Shown here: in pieces, positions 58,486 to 64,000 of the stretch | Position numbering within the stretch: the stretch's first letter is position 1 | Layout: every line of letters starts with the position of its first letter | From: Rhabditophanes sp. KR3021 | Taxonomy: Eukaryota; Nematoda; Chromadorea; Rhabditida; Alloionematidae | DNA length: 64,000 nucleotides | Assembly: GCA_963281155.1 (NCBI GenBank) | Contig: CAUJLY010000005.1 | Span: forward strand, 1,860,001-1,924,000 | Reading direction: 5' to 3' | The notes under the pieces: model-generated | Told to the model about the DNA's origin: nothing | What the model saw: only the letters and a program-made list of their open reading frames with translations | The model's database searches: none | Program-made: the position numbers and the translations under genes

Positions 58486-60689
58486 TTAATCTTTGAAAAT
58501 GTTACAAATAACGTTGTCTAGTGATGTTGATCCATAGGATACTCCTAACACTTCTTTCTTTACAGCTGATCTGTCGACAGTTCTTAGTAAGGGTAGGAAA
58601 AGAAGAAGCTTTCCGAATCGGGTTGGTTTTGAACTGCATTTTCCAGTGTGTTGTCCAAGCATTATTTGGGCTTGGTCTTGCAATGCTTCGACTTGGTTTC
58701 TGTCGCTTAATCCAACTACTTCTAAAGCAACAATTAAAAATGTTAATGATATGTAATTAATTTACCTGGTCTGAATAAAACCAGTGCTTTAAGACAAGCA
58801 AATTCTCCTTGATCTATATTGTCCACTTTGACAATTTTAAATAGATCGTGCAATGAAATATAATTATGGTCATTGACTCTTTGAATATCTTCAACGATAG
58901 ATTCTTGACAAAGTGGAAATCTATCCATGGCAGATGCAAATTGTAATGCCGACAGAATAAACAAATCACTCCAATTTGCTTTTAATAAAACTATTTGATC
59001 ATTAGCATTTAATTGACTGAATGAGGGCAGGCTTTTTGCCCATTTTATGGCCATATAGAGAATTCTAGCTGATAACTCACTCGTTTCCGAAGATCCTTCA
59101 GTTGTACTACTCTCAACGGGAAATTGGCTGTTTGTTTGTTCTGCCGTGCTGGCTTTGGCATTTTCGACAAAGTCACTTAATAATTGGGTAATTTAAATGA
59201 TAACAAAATAGTTCCTACCTGAATAACTTATTCCTGTCACCTTCTATCGAATTTTTAATTGTCGCCATATGACGAGGCTGTCTTTCATTTTGTACCGCTA
59301 AAACAATTTAATAAATTATGCCTAATTTCATTTAAAACAAACCATCCTTATTCATTCCCTGAACAAAGCATTTTTTTAGTCGGCAGGCCTGACACTGGTT
59401 TCTCTAAATAAATTACTTTTTTATTAACTCCAAAAACATATCATACTCACATGAGCTTTGTCAACCACGCAATTACCACTCCCTGCTTGGCAACGATAAA
59501 TAATTCTTCTTCTGACACTAAAAATGGCACAAATTACTTTTCTATTTCCCCTTCAAATTACCTTCTTTTCATAAATGAACTACATCCATTGCATGCATAT
59601 GCTCCATAATGTCTAAAAGCAGAGACTCATTATTTATAATTTAGCGTTTAACTTACCTTCCACTTGAAACATCTCCACAAACAACACATGTAGTCGTAGC
59701 AGATTTATTTAGAGGGGATCTTGAGTAGTTGGAATGAGCTGATGATTTACTCTCAAACATATCTGAACAAACTGTCGAAAAGGGCGATGGATCTTTTGAA
59801 GCGTGTATTTCATTGTTTCCGATTGCGTTCATTGCTGCTGTCATTGCTGCCAAATTGGGCATATAAGTGGGGTGAAGAATTTGGTGCGGTAAGAAAAAAT
59901 TTGCCGCGTATGGATTTCCGAGTGTTGCAAAGTTAAAAGCTTGATTTAAAGCGGGAAAGGATTTTTGCAAGGTTTCTTCAGAATCTGTAGATGATTCTGA
60001 ACCTAGTTCTTCTTTGTTTTCAATCATCTCTTCTTTTACTATAGCTATAAAAATATATTTTTAATTCCTTAGTACAAGCACTTTAATTGCGGTAAATATT
60101 ATTCCGTGACTTAAAGCTATACCTATTTAAATATATCTGATATATTCCTTCGAATTGCTTAATTTATTATTTTAAATGACGTACAACTTGATTCTTTTAA
60201 ATTATTTACTTACAATTCTTCGTACTTTAACAATTACTTTATTTAATGGCAAAATACAATTATTTGTAACTTTATGCTGTTGAAGTATAAATAATTATAA
60301 ATATAATCATTGGCCCTACAATTTGTATTTTAATGAACTATCCAACTTACTTGGAATAAACGTTTATCTATGTAAAAACCGTTCATTTCCTTTTAAATGA
60401 TCTCTCATTGACTTCGAACTAGTTAACTCGAATGTAAGTGATATCTCTGGTAGGTACAAAATGGCACACTTACTTAAACTAGCTGCATTTTAATTACAAA
60501 AAGGTTAACTACTTTGCGTAATTAAAAGATGCCCTTTGACGGGTCTCTTGAAATAATCTTTTAAAGCCCATTTAATTAAACCTTTTCTTGAGAACAAAAT
60601 AGATGCAACATGTTTTGTTTAAAATACTTACAATTTTCGATAGCTTCGGGTGTAGTAGACGTGTTTTTTGATCCCAGCAAAGATTCCAT
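58486..60689 (-). CDS. fax-1: FAX-1/NR2E3 (PNR)-like nuclear receptor
   Basis: Eight exons: 60632-60689, 59657-60044, 59562-59612, 59451-59517, 59343-59403, 59219-59297, 58766-59175 and 58486-58721; 449 aa with all phases consistent. The DBD (from about residue 138) reads [21 protein letters not shown]..., SVRRRIIYRC, CVVDKAHRNQCQACRLKKC and QNERQPR, matching NR2E3/FAX-1. The LBD has the helix 3-5 signature WAKSLPSF..L...DQIVLLKANWSDLF and FRPEVVGLSD. FAX-1 specifies interneuron identity in C. elegans. The P-box is CNGCSSFM where family members have CNGCSGFF. The first intron is 587 nt, by far the longest of the gene, and could hold control elements. Confidence 0.93.
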
Positions 60690-60901
60690 CTCAATATAAA
60701 GATTAATAATACAGTAGGAGATTATATAAATGAAAGTTCTTTAGGAAGCAAAGCTTGTGAATGACTTGGTGTGGTGCGTTTGATAAAGTATCTTTAACTC
60801 CCTCCCAGTATTGCCACTATTGACAAAGCCTTTGCCAGATGTCTGCCCTATGACTGGTTGGTGAGGCAAAATTCAATTATTATCCTTAGGGTTGGCCCTT
60901 C

Positions 60902-60909
60902 CTTTTATA
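60902..60909 (-). promoter_or_regulatory. Possible TATA box for the fax-1-like gene
   Basis: TATAAAAG on the minus strand, about 213 bp before the ATG, in a locally GC-richer stretch (about 60770-60910) that may be a core promoter or enhancer. Confidence 0.3.
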
Positions 60910-61565
60910 GATTTCGATAAGGACTATAATGATAGTGGTAAAAAATGATAAAAATATCTGAACTTTACGACTATGTAGCTCCAAGTTATGATGTATTCTC
61001 CTTCATTGGCTTTAATTAAACAATCAACTTCATTTCGTGTTAAATCATTTGGCAGTTCATTTTGCTACTTATTTTACCTCCATGATATTATTACAATTAA
61101 TGACTAATATTCATATAACTTATTATCACGCAAACAAAAGTCACACAATTATAAAGTCATTTAAGCCATTGAAAGGCAGTGAAAGCCAAGGACTGGTTAT
61201 TATTTTGTTACATGCCAAATTCATTTATTATCGTGCCATAAAAAGTGATGTCAATATCAGAACCAATTATGTGACATAATTGACTTGTATTTAAAAATAT
61301 CTTTATCTTCATAACTCGGTAAATCGCATAAATAATGGCTCCATAATTGTCATATTCCAGGAAATTAGCATCTGGTGTCATCGCAATTGTTTTTATTTTT
61401 ACCAAAAAAGAAGAGGATATCGAAGATACCGTATTTGATATTGTTAATATTGGTAGATAGTATTTGTAAGATTGATAATCAAGTGGATCCAAATGTAAAT
61501 ACATTGATAGTGTCTCATGAGACCTTACAAATAAAGTTACAAACAAAGTTAGCTAAAATGAAAGG
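60910..61565. other. Intergenic, no gene seen
   Basis: Upstream region of the fax-1-like gene; no supported element. Confidence 0.4.
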
Positions 61566-61685
61566 CTATTACTTGAATTTCGGGACTATTACTTGAAGTT
61601 CGGGGCTGTTACTTGAATTTTGTGCCTATTACTTGAATACTGCAGCTATTATCTGAATTATGGGACTATCATCTGAATTTTGTGA
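61566..61685. repeat. Six copies of a 20-bp tandem repeat
   Basis: Units begin CTATTACTTGAATTTCGGGA and diverge gradually along the array; total 120 bp. The consensus resembles no known element. Confidence 0.85.
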
Positions 61686-61826
61686 TAGTATGCTATTATC
61701 ACATTTAAACTCGATTAGCCTTTTATTGTCAGAAAGCTTATTTATAATCCGTTACCCAATTTGCCCAATCAAACAATGTATACATTTACATCTTTTGGAT
61801 ACCAGCAATATATCAGCATCAATATT

Positions 61827-61874
61827 ACTAAATATATTACTAAATATACCACTAAATATACCACTAAATATATT
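61827..61874. repeat. Four copies of a 12-bp tandem repeat
   Basis: Unit ACTAAATATATT or ACTAAATATACC, 48 bp in total. Confidence 0.8.
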
Positions 61875-62753
61875 AGTAGATTAGTATATCACTATCCACA
61901 ATTTTCTCAATATTTATTGAAAAGCACTTTAATAATTTCGTGTACTGTACAAATAAGATTCTAAAACAAAATTGTAAAATCCCAAATGAAATTATAACAA
62001 ATTATGTGAGTTATATAAATTATAAAGTGAACAAATGTCTGGATGAGCATTGACCGTAATAGATTAAGTGGCCAGTTTGATACTATAAATTGACTGGATG
62101 CAGATAAATGTGTGTATGTGAAGTACTTAGAGATATACACATAAATATACATATGATACTATACGTATAAGGATATTAGCTCATAACTAAAATTAGAGGG
62201 CAGCTGGTTGGTAGTGTAATAACTGTTGACATTAAAGCCATGATACACATACACAATTGTCTCATTTCAATTGAATCAAAGAAAGAAATGGTGTCGGCAA
62301 TGTCTTAATAAAAGCTCATGCCTTGTTTTTATCTCCACTTCTAATTCTACAGATTAGTGAACATTACTGACATCTTGTCCATAATTTCATTACTTCCAAT
62401 AACAAAAGACCTATATCCGCTATTCAACACTTCTGAACACATGGTCAATGAAACCTGTAATTAAAATTGCATTCAAGTTTAATCTAATTTATATGGAAGA
62501 TTAAATAAATATTTGAAATTTGATATCCTCAGCTTGTAAAAATCATTTAAACAATTACATATACAAATACCTAATTATGCATTTAATTGCGTGTCTGTTG
62601 TCTTAAATATTTTGGTAATATTATTTCCTTGACCTCATTTACTATTTATTAACTAATATATTAACCAATTTATAAACTGTTTTCATTTAATGTGACCTGT
62701 CTATTTCTAACCGCAATTTTGAGAAGTTCCATTAATTGTATATAACAGATATA
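61875..62753. other. Intergenic upstream of the lipase
   Basis: AT-rich; AACAG at 62744-62748 just before the ATG is a possible trans-splice acceptor. Confidence 0.4.
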
Positions 62754-64000
62754 ATGCTTTATTTCAAATTGATTTTGATATTTATTAACTTAATATGTGC
62801 TCAGCAACAGTTTACGTTTCCTCCTTTTAAAAACAACTTTCAAGTTTTACCAATTTCGCCCCTCAAAATGTCTCCTTTGTCTATTTTTCCTATTAATAAT
62901 ATGGAAAGACACCAGCCAGTCACATTTCCTCCCTTTAAAGGCTTTGACATCACTTTTCCCACAATAAAGACTGAAACTGTTACTTTTCCTACTGTTAATT
63001 TTGCTCCTACTAATGTTACCTTTCCTACACTTCAATTTGAAAATTTAACTACCAATTATGCTGGGGATCCCGAAGCTGACATGACGACTGTAAACTACTT
63101 CCTATCCTTATGCACTTTTACATCTACCCAATTTTAGTTAGAAATAATTAGACATTGGGGTTATCCAGCCGAGAAATACAAAACAACAACGGCTGATGGA
63201 TACATCTTAGAAATACACAGAATTCCTCATGGCAAAGCAAATTTCCCAACTAACAAAAAAAAGCCCGTTGTGTTTTTACAACATGGACTTTTATGCACAA
63301 GTTCAGTTTGGGTACTTAACCGTCCAAATCAGTCTTTGGCTTTTATTATGGCTGATAGTGGATTTGATGTTTTTATGGGTAATTTTAGAGGAAATACGTA
63401 TTCGAAGAAACATGTCAATAAAAATTTGGATCTTGACAAGTATTGGCAGTTTACGTGGGATCAAATGGCCAAATATGATTTACCGGCAATGATTGACAAA
63501 GTACTGGAAATAACTAGAGTTAAGAAAGTTCACTATATAGGTAAGGTTTTTATTAATTTAAAAACAGACATTAATACACGCATTTATTACGTTAATAAAC
63601 AAGTTTTACATTAATTTATTTGAACATTGCAGGTCATTCCCAAGGAGCTCTGACAATGTTCACTAAATTAGGTTCTGATTCTGCCTTCGGAAAGAAAATT
63701 CACAAAATGTACGCTCTGGCACCGGTTGTCACCATGGCACATGTGAAAGGTTTATTTGCCAAATTTGGTGGTGAATTATATCCTCAATTAGAATTAATGC
63801 TCTTAGTAATGGGAGAAAGTGAGTTTATGCCTAATACAATATTTTCTCGAACACTTACTGAATTTGTTTGTGGATTACATGGAGACAATCCTTGCGAAAA
63901 GTTCTTGTTTCAAGTTAGTGGGCCTGACTCGCAACAATTGAATAAGACACGAATTGGAATTTATTTGGCTCATAGTCCAGCTGGGACCTCTTTGAGAAAT
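62754..64000 (+). CDS. Acid lipase (alpha/beta-hydrolase), 3' end outside window
   Basis: Exons 62754-63089, 63138-63540 and 63633-64000, open at the window edge. The signal peptide is about residues 1-17. A long N-terminal segment (about 18-105) with five T-F-P motifs (FTFPP, VTFPP, ITFPT, VTFPT, VTFPT) precedes the lipase domain, which has [27 protein letters not shown], the HG oxyanion motif [14 protein letters not shown], and the nucleophile elbow GHSQG spanning intron 2. This is the lysosomal acid lipase/gastric lipase family (nematode LIPL). Family members normally go almost directly from signal peptide to lipase, so the T-F-P segment is an unusual addition. Asp and His of the triad lie beyond the window. 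Confidence 0.9.

Noticed and set aside
61566..61874. CRISPR-like array
   Set aside because: Repeats are contiguous with no unique spacers; eukaryotic tandem repeats.

Overview
This 64 kb window is nematode nuclear DNA. The evidence is a Patched-related (PTR) protein, a nematode-type divergent nuclear hormone receptor, secreted TIL-domain cysteine-rich proteins, a CUB/vWA secreted protein, a FAX-1/NR2E3 receptor and a lysosomal-type lipase. The DNA is AT-rich. Most introns are about 40-60 nt with GTAAG donors and TTTTAG/TTTCAG acceptors, and several start codons follow directly after an unpaired acceptor-like motif, as expected for spliced-leader trans-splicing. I do not assign a species. All exon structures were derived by hand from splice motifs, reading phase and family resemblance.

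Layout. 0-9.2 kb: a partial CLCC1 homologue, a small membrane protein, a secreted Cys-rich protein and a five-exon PTR gene whose first intron is unusually long. 10.4-18.4 kb: a nuclear receptor, an abundant-type secreted protein with TATA and GATA sites, a DUF4536-like protein, NAA20, RRP15 and an AAAP amino-acid transporter with an apparent 4-nt microexon. 18.4-24.8 kb: F-box-like and BTB-Kelch relics, a membrane-anchored papain-family protease, a CUB/vWA-like secreted protein and a putative 36-aa secreted peptide. 24.9-29.6 kb: the nuclear-basket coiled-coil protein TPR. 29.6-35.6 kb: a Ty3/gypsy relic, tRNA-Ile, a cluster of three secreted Cys-rich genes and a Tc1-like relic. 36.6-44.1 kb: NF-YB, ECI2, a proline-rich secreted protein and an MFS transporter. 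45.4-49.8 kb: a Ly-6-like GPI-type protein, a peptide GPCR and a secreted protein of unknown function. 50-58.4 kb: an SDR, a p24/TMED protein, ZIP9, mitochondrial PheRS and a GALNT2-type glycosyltransferase. 58.5-64 kb: a fax-1-like receptor gene, tandem repeats and the 5' part of an acid lipase.

Gene organisation. NAA20 to the DUF4536-like gene, and ZIP9 to TMED to SDR, look like operons: same strand, gaps of 131-398 nt, and an acceptor motif at the downstream start codons. Housekeeping pairs CLCC1/small protein, NAA20/RRP15 and ZIP9/FARS2 are head to head across about 180-230 bp. 

The observations most worth following are the 4-nt microexon, the PTR intron bounded by a 14-bp perfect direct repeat that supplies both splice junctions, the altered P-box of the FAX-1-like receptor, and a TIL domain in which both cysteines of one disulfide are replaced by tyrosine.
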